Source: Lunularia cruciata
Taxonomy: Eukaryota; Streptophyta; Marchantiopsida; Lunulariales; Lunulariaceae
DNA length: 64,000 bases
NCBI GenBank assembly: GCA_948567375.1
Contig: OX419756.1
Span: 8,065,001 to 8,129,000, forward strand
Direction of reading: 5' to 3'
Shown here: one piece after another, positions 43,776-56,460 of the stretch
Position numbering within the stretch: the first letter of the stretch is position 1
Layout: each line of letters begins with the position of its first letter
Made by a program: the position numbers and the translations under genes
The notes under the pieces: generated by a model
The model's input: only the letters and a program-made list of their open reading frames with translations
Databases searched by the model: none
Told to the model about the DNA's origin: nothing

Positions 43776-46729
43776 TATATTAAATAGATTCACTAAAATT
43801 ACTATATGGGTAGTTTTCACGGGTTGGAATCAGGCAAAGTACTTAGTGGCTTTGCCTTATTCGTGCTAAAATCTGCATGTCGACACGAATTCACTGTGGT
43901 CCGAAATCTCAAGCTCCGTAGTATTTTGTGGTGGCAGTTGTCACTCTCAAATCTATGTGAAGTGTTTAGTGACACTAATCTCACCGGCTTCCGTGCCTTT
44001 CTATCCTTCCTTGGTTTCTTAGATTCACTACCATACTCTCCGATCAGGGACGTAGCGACCACCTCCTCTCCTTCCTCCTTGTTTAGCCTGTCAGATTTCG
44101 AACATTAAATTCCATAAGTTTCTCCGGTGATAAAACTTGTTGACGTCGAGAATATGGATGGACCAGTGGCTTTGAAGCGCTTCAGCACAACTCTAAATGG
44201 TAGGCACGAAAGTACATAAACAGTATCAATAGTTGAAACAGACTATGCCACACTAACTTGGCCTGGTTTTGGATACTAAACAATCATCGATTACAGCCAA
44301 AGACAATCAAAAACCTATTCCTCTAACAATCTTTATTTTTATCATACTCAGTTTTCACTGGATGTTTGCACAAGAATGATCATTAATACTTTAAAGTTTC
44401 CGACTGTAAAGAATGCAACAATGACAGAGCACGTAAATATAAATATTTCTGCTTCGGGTATCTCCACAATGATTGATTGGTTGAAAGCACATCATAGAAA
44501 GCACACGGAGACAAAGATTGGTTATGACTTCAGCCTTCTAGAACCATATTCCAACCCGTGAATTTCTTCAAAGTCTCTCTTCTTGAGAATCACCAATGCT
44601 AGGCAGATCTAGAAAAGCATTCCTCCGTGCTAGCACGGGTAATTCGCGTAATTGATTGTTCATAGTCAGAATTTGCAAGATAAACCATCACCTTGCATCA
44701 CCTTCCTGACTCTATTTAGTCTCATTGGTATCCATGACTAGATTGGAAAGTGATAAGCCGCGATGCTCACCAGAAGCTCGAATCACCACCCCACAAACTT
44801 GGGCTAGTAATTCTTTGACAGTATTTGTATTAAGAAACACAAAACCAGTTACTTATTTGATACCACCTCGAGTTCACATAAGATATGACTACAAACTTAA
44901 ATCTCCATCGTCAGCAATAGAGTCCATGTATTGCAATATACAAGGACCTTCACTTCACCTGCGCCTTAGCAAAAAGACAATACACAATAAGTTAAGTAAA
45001 CTAGACCCACTGTTGCAGAAACCAATTTCCGTTTAAGTGATTCTTCGGCTGTTATCCCGGTCATCTTTGTACTTGTTTCCCCATTGGTCCGACCTAAAGA
45101 TAGTGTCCATCACTGCCATCCCGAGTTCATCTGTTTATACGAGGATGAAAGACAGTGTCAGCATGAACTCCAAATCGAGAAACGCGACTGGTTGTTTTCC
45201 AGCCTAATCATCTATCCCTCCGAACAACATTCACAGGTCCAGCTCCACAGCACCTCGTAACTTAAAACATAGTAACGTTTCCAAAACAAAGGAAAATATC
45301 AATCAGAATGCTGATCAAGATACCGGAGAGCGAAACTATCGAGGTTGTTGAATTAACTAAATTACCTTTCGCTCTATATTTGAATTTATAAATGGGAACC
45401 TACTGTCCACTAGGTCCATACTACGTTCAATTTGGTGATAGCTTCAGAAATTAACAAACTTCCGTTTTCCAGGGCCCTACAGTTGGTACTTTTTATACTG
45501 ACTTGACTTCAGATTATCTGCCTCAGTACTATACAATGTGGTATCTTCTGTCATTCAAACTCCTGCTCTGTTCCATTGAACACCTTTATGGCCTTTCTGA
45601 GAGTTCGACAACCATTGCTTATTCAGAAGGCGTAGGTTTGTACCCAATCAAGAATTCATTGCGCATACTTGAATCTATTGGAGTTTAGAAGAAGTTTCCT
45701 TTTATCTTTCTCAGATGTCTGTACGTAGGTATTGCAACCAGACATACATTGGAAACGGAGTAAAACAGGGCATGATCCAACTCACGTCAATACAAAGGGT
45801 GAGTTACCTACAGGCTCCTTAATGCCATACATCGAGGGCAGTAAAGTAAACGGATACCAAAACAAAATAATGAGCAGGAGAAAAAGTAGACTAGACCATG
45901 TGTGCTCAATAAATATTATGTGATAGAATTCTGTAAGGAATAAACATACTGCTTGTCAAGCACTGAGTGAGAAAATATTAACAACATAGCCAGTGCAGCC
46001 TTCCAATTCACAGAGATCACCGGTGCTAGACGGATATGAATGCTCGGCCCAAAACCACCTCACAAATATCTGCTGGAATCTGGACTCTGATGGTAGGGGG
46101 TATAAGTAGCGAGAGCGGAAGCAGTTCGTAAAATGGGAGATCCCCCACCCCATGAACACACAAAAATCTGATGAAAAACTATACCCCTTCCAACCGGGGG
46201 TGGAGAGTAACCATTACTCGTACTCGAGCACTACCTCTTCACCATCTAAGAAGCATAAATCCTGTCCTTAAAGGGCATCTTGACTAAGTCGGAGTTCTTA
46301 CAAGAGATCGAAACACGCAGCGGCCAGTTCCAGCAATGCGTCGCACGCTATGGTATTCAACTTTCTTCGATGCCCGTGATGTTCCCCGTTACAAGAGGAT
46401 GAGCAGGGAAGTAAAAGCTTTCACTGAGATGAATCTTGTTTCTGTGTGTAACCTGGGCCTTTAAGTAGATGAAAATGGACACAAGACTTCAAAAGTGAAC
46501 AACAGTTTCAACCAACCAGGTAGAACCAGGACCAGAAAATAGAAAGTGCAGAGGCTCAGTTCAAGTATGATTAATGTAAATATATCCTGCGTAGACAGTC
46601 ACTGCAAACAGTTTTTCCTCGAAGAATTCCTTTTAAACGGTGAAAAGACTGACTTTGCTTGACGAGCACCGCGAAGCGGTTAACTTCGTGCAAAGAAAGA
46701 AGTGAGTTTCTTTCGGCCACAAGAGAATG
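43776..46729. other. Low-copy spacer without a supported gene
   Basis: Open frames of up to about 100 codons occur on both strands at 43806-44108 and 44725-45036. Neither shows a recognisable domain. I cannot support a gene. Confidence 0.45.
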
Positions 46730-46865
46730 CCGCTGAAATTGACGCAAAAGGAGCACTCAGGAAATTGTACTCCTCCGTTTCAACGTACTCGAACCAGGCG
46801 GTGCCATCCGCGACCTGACCAACAACACTCTCTCCAGTAAACGAATTCACTCACTTGAAAACAAA
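46730..46865. repeat. Segment A of a duplicated block (copy at 56070-56203)
   Basis: GAAATTGACGCAAAAGGAGC to ACTCACTTGAAAACAAA aligns with the first part of the 56-kb copy. This copy holds eight or so CpG sites; the 56-kb copy has none of them. Confidence 0.85.
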
Positions 46866-48055
46866 TAATCACATAAATGAAGAAGTTGATTTTCGGCAGC
46901 GCTCTGAACGAGTAAATTTCCTCTCCCGAAAACTGAACAGATTGACACTTCGAATTTGCAATCAAACTTTTGCATTCATCTTCTATTGCCAGAAATCTAC
47001 TGCCTTCAATGGCGGGACATTACGGCTATCTTCACCTGAAACGAGTTTCTCTCCTGAAGCCATCGGAACTAACGAAGCAACCTGCTTATGAACTACCCCT
47101 AGAACAATGACAAGGACAGAAGTACTCCAAGCTGAGCAACACCGACCACTCAAAAATGAACACGGAAAGCTCGGCAGTCAAGCTAATGTTCAAGGTCACG
47201 AATTCGCCGAAAGGTTGATTATCATTTCATGCAATTGTGAGAAGCGAGACCACAACGCAAGCAACGACTAGCATCACAACAATCTCAGGTATCTTAGTGC
47301 CCAATGTCCGTTCCAGTGATGAGGTATCTTCCTGAGGCTCTATCCAGGATACATCTTCCACTAATCTCATGACCCAAATTTGGAGACTGATTTGAAATGT
47401 AGTCAAGTTGAATGGCTCAAAGATGGCTAGCAGTCATGAGTTATTGGTTAGAAAGAAGCATAGCTAGGAACGATTCAACAAATTTCACTAGATGAACCAT
47501 ATTTTTTCTGTTTTCTTTCTCTTTGGGTGGTAATGTAGGAAATTGTGTTGCTCTCGAGGTGTAGCATATAGTAGGTGAGGTAATTGATCCGTGGTTATGA
47601 GGTGGTAAAAAAGCCTAGGATTGTTACTCCTTCAAGCTAAAGAGGGTCAAAATGCCACATACAAATGACTGGATCAAACTGATAGTACTATTTGATAACC
47701 GAACCGGTCTAGTTCATGATGCCACACGCAGAAGGCAGAAAGTTGAAGACGTGCGATTTTAAAGTAGGGAAGTAGTTTCAGAATCCCCAAAGTCGATCCA
47801 ACAACCCGTTAGCGCACTCTGTTCTTAAGTCAACAACGTGTTCGAATACTTAGGCATGAGATCTGTGTTCAGCACTTGTTCCCATACTTCACTCTCTGCG
47901 TTTATATATTAGAGAAATTACTTCAATCTCCCTCTGTGCAAAGGTTAATCTTACTACTAAGCAAGTGCAAGTTAATCTATTATGATCAGTGGCTCTCTAA
48001 CTACCATCTAATAATTCATATAAACTCATGGTACGAGTCCTTAACCTAATTTACG
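46866..48055. other. Spacer between duplicated segments A and B
   Basis: No gene recognised. The stretch is absent between the A-like and C-like parts of the 56-kb copy. Confidence 0.45.
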
Positions 48056-48900
48056 TGTGTCCTGTTGATCACCTGCTGCCATTCTATCAAACAGAAGGTG
48101 GCTTACGTATCAAGGTAGCTTTTCTCAGGACATAAACATTAGAAGACATAAATGGCATTTGTACTAAAATGTCATCCTGCCCTACGAGCACAAACTTGCC
48201 ATGCATCATTTCGTGTATAGCAAGTATAAATTTCCACACGAGATCCTAACTGCAAGCAAGACCATAACAAGCCAAGAATGAGGAAAGCTGGGGTTCCGTT
48301 TTTATCCAGGGTGGAATCTGCATACGATGTTATATTCAGGAAGTGTGACATTGGTACCTGATCTGCACCAAAGTCTTACTCCAACTGAATATGGATGACT
48401 CTAGGAACAGGAATCGAGCTCAATGACATGAATACTATGTTTTGAGCTACAGAAAATTTATTTTCATATGCATGATTTCCATCATCAGGTCCCCACTCGC
48501 AGCACACGTGCTCAATGACACAGAATATACATAAGATGCACCAAATGCAACTCATGTGTTGGTGGTGGATCTATTTTCTCATCATCCGATGTAACTACCG
48601 CAGAAGTTTTCAGGGTAAGCAGCATTGAGATAGTGTTTCTTGTCCTCCTTGGTGAGCTATATTTGTAGATCTCATGTACCCCGATTTGTAAGTCACCTCG
48701 ATAGTGTGATAGCTTGATAGGGTATCAGACTGGCCGCTGTGGACATATCCCACTCGTTCTTCTCTCTAAGAAGTAGATATTGCCGATCCAGAAGAGATTC
48801 ATCTCCAGATCTGAAGTGAAGGATTGTGCATACCAAGAACATTTCGTTTTCGTTCGAAATATTCGTCTGTATTCTCAGCACTACACGATCATTCACAGTC
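48056..48900. repeat. Segment B of a duplicated block (copy at 51873-52915)
   Basis: Shared blocks include TGTTGATCACCTGCTGCCAT, AAATGGCATTTGTACTAAAA, TCGTGTATAGCAAGTATAAA, TAGGGTATCAGA.TGGCCGC and AGAGATTCATCTCCAGAT. Orientation is the same. No coding function is evident. Confidence 0.88.
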
Positions 48901-49079
48901 AGTTGTGACTAGAGCTTCGTTGAAATCCTCTTGTTTCGCAGCTTGCTGGTACTGGGAGGCTGTGTCAGCTAAATGTGACTCATATGAGGACATGGCGCGA
49001 CTAAACGGGGATGCAATTGCCTCGACTGTCGGTCTGTCAAATCAAGCTACCCTATCTCTTCCAGTTGGTGAGGAACGGT

Positions 49080-49330
49080 GACCTGACTCTAACGTAATAT
49101 CTCATGGAAGATTTTCTCATTCCCAAGAAAACTAAAATATGAATGCCTTCCATAGAAACTTAAAGAATTTGACTCTGCCCTGTGTTATTCGCTAGGCTTT
49201 GGTTTGACACCTTTGCTAATACACTCGGCGGCTATCACAATCATTGTTCTCGTTAGGAAAAAACACAGCCGAGGGAGAAGATGATGCGAATAATTCACAA
49301 CGAATCCAAGTCGGGAAAAAAGATAAGGGA
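49080..49330. repeat. Segment C of a duplicated block (copy at 56205-56460)
   Basis: ATCTCATGGAAGATTTTCTC, GGTTTGACACCTTTGC and GGCTATCACAATCATTGTTC are shared with the 56-kb copy, where segment C directly follows segment A. Confidence 0.88.
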
Positions 49331-51045
49331 CGCGTTGTGGAGAACAAAAGTGATCGACGTTGAGTTGCTGAAAAGTGATAAGGAAATGCAAAATTGAAAC
49401 ATGGGATATGGCTGGCCAGCACATCTATTGACCACTCCAGGACTTGTTGATCTAGCAAGCCCAACAACCATCCATCTTCCGGTTCGTATTCAGCCCGTTT
49501 GATGAAGTGAAGAAGAAAATCAAACCTGACCTGGAATTGTCACTCAAACTGGCCGGAAGAATCATCATCTCCACCTCCCAAAGGATGGGACATTAGCGGA
49601 AGACATCACTGACTTCCGCCTTTTTGCTCCGCTACAGGTAAAACCATTACACAGATCGTCGTGACGCAGCAGTTAATCTTATTGTACTTTCACTTTCCAA
49701 GAGTGAAGTTATATGCATGTCCTGGTCTCACAGCTATGTTATTTGAGACTATTTCCATGTCCACATCTATTCCATAGACTCCCCGCACATTCCTTGATGA
49801 AGCTAGATAGGTTTTTCGCCTTCCCCGGGATTGTTTGGCACATGATCACTTGGACGAGTTAGCGTGGTTCCTATTCCTTCTATGCACATTCCCTGATGAA
49901 ACTAGATATGAAGCTAGATAGGTTTTTCGCACTCCACGGGATTGTTTGGCACATGATCACTTGGACGAGTTAACGTGGTTCCTTTTCCTTCTATTCCCTC
50001 GCTGGTGTCTTGGTTATGCTAGAGGAGAACGCGCGGAGCATAGAGAGGTGGCGGTTAGATACCATAGTTACTGGATGCATGTGAACAATTGGACTACTTA
50101 ACAATTTTGTCCGACTTAACAATTGTACTCAGAAACAAGGGCATAATTATCAACTGTACACGAGAATCGTTTATTACTCAAGAACGTGCAGGCATATAAC
50201 TTTAGCTAAAGAAGGTAACTGATGATCAACTAACGATAAATAATCGATTTCTTTAGCTGAGTCAGACATCAGAAATGATAATCAGACAGCAAACTCTAAA
50301 GAGTTTCAGGATTTAACAGCAGATTCACGCGTCCACTCTACAAGGGACGGAAAGGACGAGTTCTGACCTCTGTAATAGCGCCAGTTCGTTGGAGCCCAAA
50401 ATGCGCTTGGCATTACGTCGCGAAGACCAAATCTCTGGTTGTGCAGAGAGGCCATCTGAATGCTCTGAAAGCATCACTAAATGTATCAGCGACATGAGGC
50501 GGTGCATTGCGCTTTAACTTCTTCGACTACTCATAATCATAATTTCTGACTTGGAAATAACTCGGAATTTCTATTCTGAAGATCTAAGAATATGCAAATG
50601 CAAGATTCGTTTTCTTTCAAGTCTCATAAATCCTTCCGCCTCTTGAATAGAATTCACAGACTATCAAATCCGGCTTTTCATCCACCTCACGCTAGCATTA
50701 CAATTCCCGGATAAATTTCGCTACCTACACTTTCATCAAACATATGCACGATTCCACTCCTTTTCCTCCCCTGTTCCTGCACGATCAGCTGTACACCTTC
50801 CTTTCCCAACTCCAAGCACTTCAGAAAAACGAAATCTGAACAAAGACCAGTTCAATTCACCCCCTCAAGGACGCGGTTAGATCAGACCAGCCAAGTCCAG
50901 TAGCCATCCACCCTTTCCATCACTGCAGACTTCTCAAATTTAAGAGTTTCTCGGGAATAGCAGCCGCACAGACGTCGTTCTCTCCTTCGTTTGCTTTCTT
51001 TTCTTCCCACATACAGTACATTACTATTAGAGTTCTCTTTGACTG
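49331..51045. other. Spacer without a supported gene; tandem duplication at 49785-49995
   Basis: GGATTGTTTGGCACATGATC followed by ACTTGGACGAGTTA occurs twice (about 49828 and 49939), with GCACATTCC at 49785 and 49884, so the unit is roughly 100-111 bp. Otherwise I see no gene. Open frames at 50882-51103 (minus) and 48824-49081 (plus) lack motifs. Confidence 0.55.
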
Positions 51046-51519
51046 TCTTGGCATCCACAAGAAAAGACGCTTGAACTGGTTGGGTCCAATTCTTCACGTT
51101 CAACTGACGAAGAAATTAAACTCTCGTTCCTGTGGGTTCACCTCCCGGCCATCACCGGCTTTTCAACCGGTGGGTGGAAACCCGATGTGGGAGTTGACGG
51201 CAACTCTCCTCACGACTCCGTAAGGTTCATGGAGCATCCATCTCTGTCAACTGCAGTACCTCCTCGCTCGATGTCCTGCCCATATGAGGTAATACTACGT
51301 GGTGAAGAGCGACGTATTTTGGGAGACGTGTCCGGTTATCTTCATCATGTATCAGATATCTTTCTATATTCGAAACTATTGGGAAAATTTAGCATAACTC
51401 AGATTGTAATACAAATTTTACAAGATGTCACTTCTATGTGTACTGCATATTCCTCTAGCGGAAATCGATGTCCATGGCTCATGCTTAACGAAAAGGATTC
51501 CAACGTTTATAGCTTTTGA
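51046..51519 (+). other. Long open frame without start codon, possible exon
   Basis: The frame is open for about 158 codons from after a TGA near 51043 to the TGA at 51517-51519, with no ATG in the first half. The part 51100-51287 looks most protein-like (STDEEIKLSFLWVHLP, GWKPDVGVDGNSPHDSVRF, EHPSLSTAVPPRSMSCPYE) and ends at a possible donor GAG|GTAATA. I recognise no family and no flanking exon. Chance openness or a gene fragment are both possible. Confidence 0.25.
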
Positions 51520-51872
51520 ATGCTAACTAACCATAGATTAATCTAACTAGACAGCCGACGGGTTAGGGTACATAACTAGAATCAATATTTTCAGTGCATT
51601 TTTCATTTGGTTCTTGATATTTGAGTATTGAATTTGGTATCTAGATGGTTATTACTGAATATTTTCTGCACAATTTAATTGAAATAAAATAATAGGAATG
51701 GCAAATTTGACATCTATACTTGCTGATGTAATAACACAAGAGCCCAATTCTCATTCTCTTTTGATTATAATAGATTTATCATTCTAGCTCGTTTTACCTC
51801 TTATTACGTAGATTATAGTGGTGAACAAGTATAGCTCGTGGCATGCAGGAGCCATAAAACTTTTACATGTGT
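51520..51872. other. AT-rich spacer
   Basis: No gene or repeat recognised. CpG content falls from here on. Confidence 0.45.
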
Positions 51873-52915
51873 CTTGTTGATCACCTGCTGCCATTGTATC
51901 AAACTAAAGGTGACTTACTTACCAAGGTGACTTTTCTCAAGACGTAAACATTAAAAGGCATAAATGGCATTGTACTAAAATGTCATCCTGCCGTACCAAG
52001 GTGACTTTTCTCAAGACATAAACATTAAAAAGGCATAAATGGCATTTGTACTAAAATGTCATCTTGCCCTACGAGAACAAACTTGCCATGCATCACTTCG
52101 TGTATAGCAAGTATAAAGTCACACACAAGATCCTAACTGCCAGCAAGACCATAACAAGCCAAGAATGGGAAAGCTGGAGTTTTGTTTCTATCCAGAGTGG
52201 AATCTCCAAGCATGTTCTATTCAGGAAGCATGAAATTGGTACCTGATCTGCACCAAAGTTTTACTCCACTGGATATGGACAACTTTGGGAACAGGAATTG
52301 AGCTCAATGACATGAGTGTTATGTTGAGCTTCAGCAAATGTACTTTCATATGCATGACTTCGATCATCAGGTCCCAACTCACAACATACCTGCTCAATGA
52401 CACAGAATATGCATAATATGCAAAAAGCAACTCATGTATTGATGGTCTATCTCTTTGTGCATCATCTGATGTATCTACCGCTGAAGCTAAAGAGTGTTTC
52501 TTGTCTTCCTTGGTGAGCTATATTTGTGGATCTCATGTTTCCCGATTTGTAAGTCACCCCGATAGTGTGATGGCTTGATAGGGTATCAGATTGGCCGCTG
52601 TGGAGATATCCCACTCATCCTTCTTTCCAAGAAGTAGATGTTGCCAATCCAAAAGAGATTCATCTCCAGATTTGAAGTGAAGGATTGCGCATACCCAAAA
52701 TGATATTTTGTTTTTGTTTGAAATATTCATCAAGATCTCTCACTTATTCTTCTTTCCAAGAAGGAGATATTGCCAATCCAAAAGAGATTCATCTCTAGAT
52801 TTGAAATGAAGGATTGCAGATACCCAAAATGACATTTTGTTTTTATTTGAAATATTCATCTTCATTCTCAGCACTACATGATCATTCATAGTTAGTTTGG
52901 ACACGAGTAATACAA
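51873..52915. repeat. Segment B copy with two internal tandem duplications
   Basis: This is a decayed copy of 48056-48900. Relative to it, a 74-bp unit is duplicated (ACCAAGGTGACTTTTCTCAA at 51921 and 51995) and a 129-bp unit is duplicated (TTCTTTCCAAGAAG at 52621 and 52750). Differences from the source are mainly C-to-T and G-to-A. Confidence 0.85.
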
Positions 52916-53283
52916 ACTATCTTGGGTGATAGCCTCAGATATGTTTTATTTCATTCATTAGGTACAAAGAGAGAACAAGATTTATATACACTATTGTCTA
53001 AGATAGAGTTGTGCCTATGGTGACTGTGCGGATGAAGATGCCATGACAACAAGGTAGATGTAATATTGAAAATTTCCACACATAATTTGAAGACAAAGCA
53101 TGTTTAACATCTACTAACACGTGCTTCCACATGGCTCCATGCTAAAGATTACATCAACACCCCCACAACTGCAACAAGGTTGGGAAAGTGCAGGAGATTT
53201 GTTTGCCATGTAGACAATCTGAAGAATGATAGGAAATGGACACACTGACTAGGTAAAAAAATGGTAATGAAGCACTAGAGCCT
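52916..53283. other. Possible Copia LTR-side sequence
   Basis: Text such as CAACACCCCCACAACTGCAA at 53154 and flanking CATGGCTCCATGC could belong to the Copia relic that follows, but no LTR pair was found. Confidence 0.25.
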
Positions 53284-54260
53284 TCAAGAACACCCCGGAG
53301 GGGTTAGAGATGATTTGACAATGAGAAGAGGATTCATTCTAGTCATGAGAAGGAAAAGAGAACTGGAAGTAGGGGAAGGATTTGTCGACAGTGTTTGGGT
53401 CAAGAAGGTGGTGGTTACATCCTGATGGACAAGTAAGAGAAAAGAAGTGACTTGAAAACTTTGTTTGAGCAAAAAGAGATGAGAGAGAAGAGTCATGCCC
53501 AGGTCAGGACAAAGGAGGCATTCACAAAAAGCAAGAATAAACCCTACAATGATGTGCACATGAAGCATCCCACTACCAATTGCTTTGGTAGTGCATCCAT
53601 CTCCCAATACTATAGGCTTGGTAGTAGAAAGTATCTTGTAGTCATGGAGTGCATTATGTCATTAGAAATATGACATGTAGCCCCAAAAGTCAAGAATTAT
53701 ACCATGGAGACCGCTATGTAATGATGTGCACATCCTTAACAATAACCATTCATAGTCTTTGAGGTGGGATGATAAACCATCCATTGTCCAAGTAGATGTT
53801 GCAACAACTTCTACAATAGGATTGATTGGATCTGAAGTGTGGTTGGTTTGTAGGAAAATTGGAGCAGCTCCTTGTTGTTGTGGTCTTTGATGTGTAGTCA
53901 ATGGTGGCATATGGCATGAATGTCATTGAGGGAAACCTTGTTTGCTGGAGCATACATTTTACTGAGTTACAAGGTTTGTAGCAATGGTAGCTATCTTATG
54001 TTTGTGGTTCCTGTAGTAGCTATGAGTGTCATGACAAGAGGTAAGTACTTATTTGTTTGTAGTGCAACTAATAATGTGGTGGTTCAAGTGCTTCATCAAT
54101 CTCTATGTAAATTTTAGCAAATACATTAGCTAGTTCTTGTGATCTGGTAATGAGTGCCGCCAATGTTTCTCCTACACAAAGCTTGAGTGTGTTAAACTCT
54201 CGTAGAAGAATTATTTTGTTGATTGTAGTCTTTTGATCAAATCTATCTACCAATCTGCCT
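53284..54260 (-). pseudogene. Copia gag-protease relic
   Basis: On the minus strand, from high to low coordinates: a UBN2-type gag piece (TINKIILLREFNTLKLCVGE, then ELANVFAKI) at 54253-54068; a decayed protease motif WTMDGLSSHLKDYEW at about 53800-53750, replacing WxxDSGASSH; and GDGCTTKAIGSG with LCPDLGMTLLS at 53607-53480, the region after the protease. Stops and frameshifts separate them. RT and integrase are absent. It is unrelated in sequence to the young Copia at 12.4-16.7 kb. Confidence 0.7.
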
Positions 54261-55439
54261 ATCTACCAGTGTGATTGATGGCAACAATTAGAGATAATCC
54301 ATTTGTGCGTAATCCTTGCTGACTTCTCTATCCCAAGAAATTTGGAGGTTAGTGAGGTCAATAGTAGACATTGCTGTATTGGAACTTTCTGTTTGAAGTC
54401 TTGATATTTTCTCTTCTAAATACTTAGATGCTCTTGAAGTGGCATCCTATAAACATTGGACCCTTAGGATTAGCAAGAAAAGATACTTCCATATGGTCCA
54501 AACTTTTGCCCTAGTCAATGGACCGATGTGATAATTTTTGGTTTTATGCATTGGACTCCACTTGAGAGCAAAGTTAGTTTCAGAACCACCAACAAGAAAA
54601 ATTTATTCTAATGCACCTTAGATTTCTTGTAAGGTGATGAGATGCAAATCTTTTGCAGTATGCACATCAAATGTTGGTACGCAAGAAAAGCTTGAGCAGA
54701 TGATTATCTAGACCAGAGAAAACTGGACATGATGGGCCAGATGGTTTGACTCCAAGTTTGCAAGGGAACAAGTACATGAAATTCTCATTTTGCCCCTAAC
54801 AATGCTAATCAACCAAAGAAGCAAAGGGACAGATTAGGGAAGGTGAATTAGTTAAAGTAGATAAAATATCCCAAATCATGAGTAAATATGAAGCACAAAG
54901 GGACTTCAAAACTTTTCATGGGCTACCTTACCTGGTACTAGTTAGTCTCTTGTTTTTCTGTCCTCTAAGTGCTTGTGGGTGTGAGAAGAGAGACGGACAC
55001 GTCTTTAGTGACAGTAGTATTCAAGGTGTTGGGCATCTAATTTTGTATGGGTCCAAAGGACAATTAACAAGATCTAGACTGGTATTTGCCCAGATAGATT
55101 TTAGGGGAAGCTGTAGTGCCACCGTTGCAAGGATAGGATTGCAAAATGATTCAATATTTTTCTTGGAGATATCATCTAAAGATAAATAAAATTTTCCAAA
55201 TACATCAAAGGTAAGAAAGAGAGATTGACAACAGAGAGAGCTGTATTTTTAGATCTTAAACAATAACTTCACTTTATAGGAGATGAAGTTGAACCATGGA
55301 TAATGATAGCTCCTCTTGGTCATTAATAGAAGTTGTTTAACATACTTTGTAACATACTTTGGATATCATGTATCCATTGCTCTACTTAGAGTATTGGCTG
55401 ATGCAATCTATAGAAGAACAATCACTCTAGGTGATGCTT
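54261..55439. other. Decayed repeat DNA without a supported gene
   Basis: The stretch just above 54260 may be the 5' part of the Copia relic. A 103-codon open frame at 54878-55189 (plus) has a hydrophobic stretch but no motif I can name. Confidence 0.35.
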
Positions 55440-55610
55440 CTTCGGATGATCCAATAGTTTGTAGACCTTATGACTTGCATAGCTCAAATATCTTAGGTGC
55501 GGTAGGGCAGATTTCTTATATCGATATTATTGGGGCCTAGCCCTATTTACCTCTTTTGTCTCTCCTTTGTATGACTTGATGGGGTTTCATGTGTTCTATG
55601 AGGTTGCCTC
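55440..55610 (+). mobile_element. Inverted copy of the LINE-tail-like fragment
   Basis: Reverse-complemented, it matches 23510-23680 (AGATATTTGAGCTATGCAAG, TCATAAGGTCTACAAACTA and GAGACAAAAGAGGTAAA.GGG). It is the opposite orientation to the fragments at 1.0 and 23.5 kb. Confidence 0.5.
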
Positions 55611-56055
55611 TTGGTCGTCAAAAGAAGTTGGAAGTAAAAAACCACTATACTTTAAAACCAAGTAGGAAATATGAATTTCTTTGGTTTTGCAGTTTTTTGG
55701 GTTATTTATGCTTTGAAGTTATTTCTCCTTATGCATACATAATAATTGCATACTGCAATGTAGTATGGTAAGCCACTGAGTGGATATGTAAACTTAAAAA
55801 ATAATTAGCAATTAGCAAATCTTTAATATTGTACAAGTATTATTTTATTCAAAATAAGGATTTAATTTGGCCAATTCATTATTCTAAAATCTGTTTTATC
55901 TAACTTGATCTTCTTGAAGGTCATGAGAATGTTCATGAAGAATTTTAGGATGTAATGACATTTTTTGTAAGGATTAGAAACCTCATGAACTTCATTCTAT
56001 AAGTTAGTAAAATTTACGACTAGGATAACCATCAATCAAATATGTTCAGCTTGTA
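55611..56055. other. AT-rich spacer
   Basis: No gene or known repeat recognised. Confidence 0.4.
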
Positions 56056-56460
56056 AACCACTTAACTTGCCACTGAAATTGAAGCAAAAGGAGCACTCAA
56101 CATATTCTACTCCATTTCAACATACTCAAACCAGGTGGTGCAATCTGCAATCTGACCAAAAACACACTCTGGAGTAAATGAATTCACTCACTTGAAAACA
56201 AAGACCTATGACCTGAATCTAACATAATATCTCATGGAAGATTTTCTCATTCTCAAGAAAATTATAAAATGAGTGCACTCCATAGAAACTTAACAAATTT
56301 CACTTTGCCTTGTGTTATTTGCTAGGTTTTGGTTTGACACCTTTGCCAATACACTAGGTGGCTATCACAATCATTGTTCTCCATTTTGGGAAAAAAAGCC
56401 CAAAGAGACAACGATGCAAATAATTCACAACAAATTCAAATTGGGAAAATGTAATGCAAT
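56056..56460. repeat. Joined A-C copy of the 46.7-49.3 kb block
   Basis: Positions about 56070-56203 match 46730-46865 and continue, with no gap, into a match to 49080-49330. The 2.2 kb lying between those segments in the source is missing. In the A part every CpG of the source is TG, CA or otherwise lost. Confidence 0.85.

Noticed and set aside
43806-44108. 100-codon frame as a gene
   Set aside because: The opposite strand is similarly open and no motif, splice signal or start context supports it.
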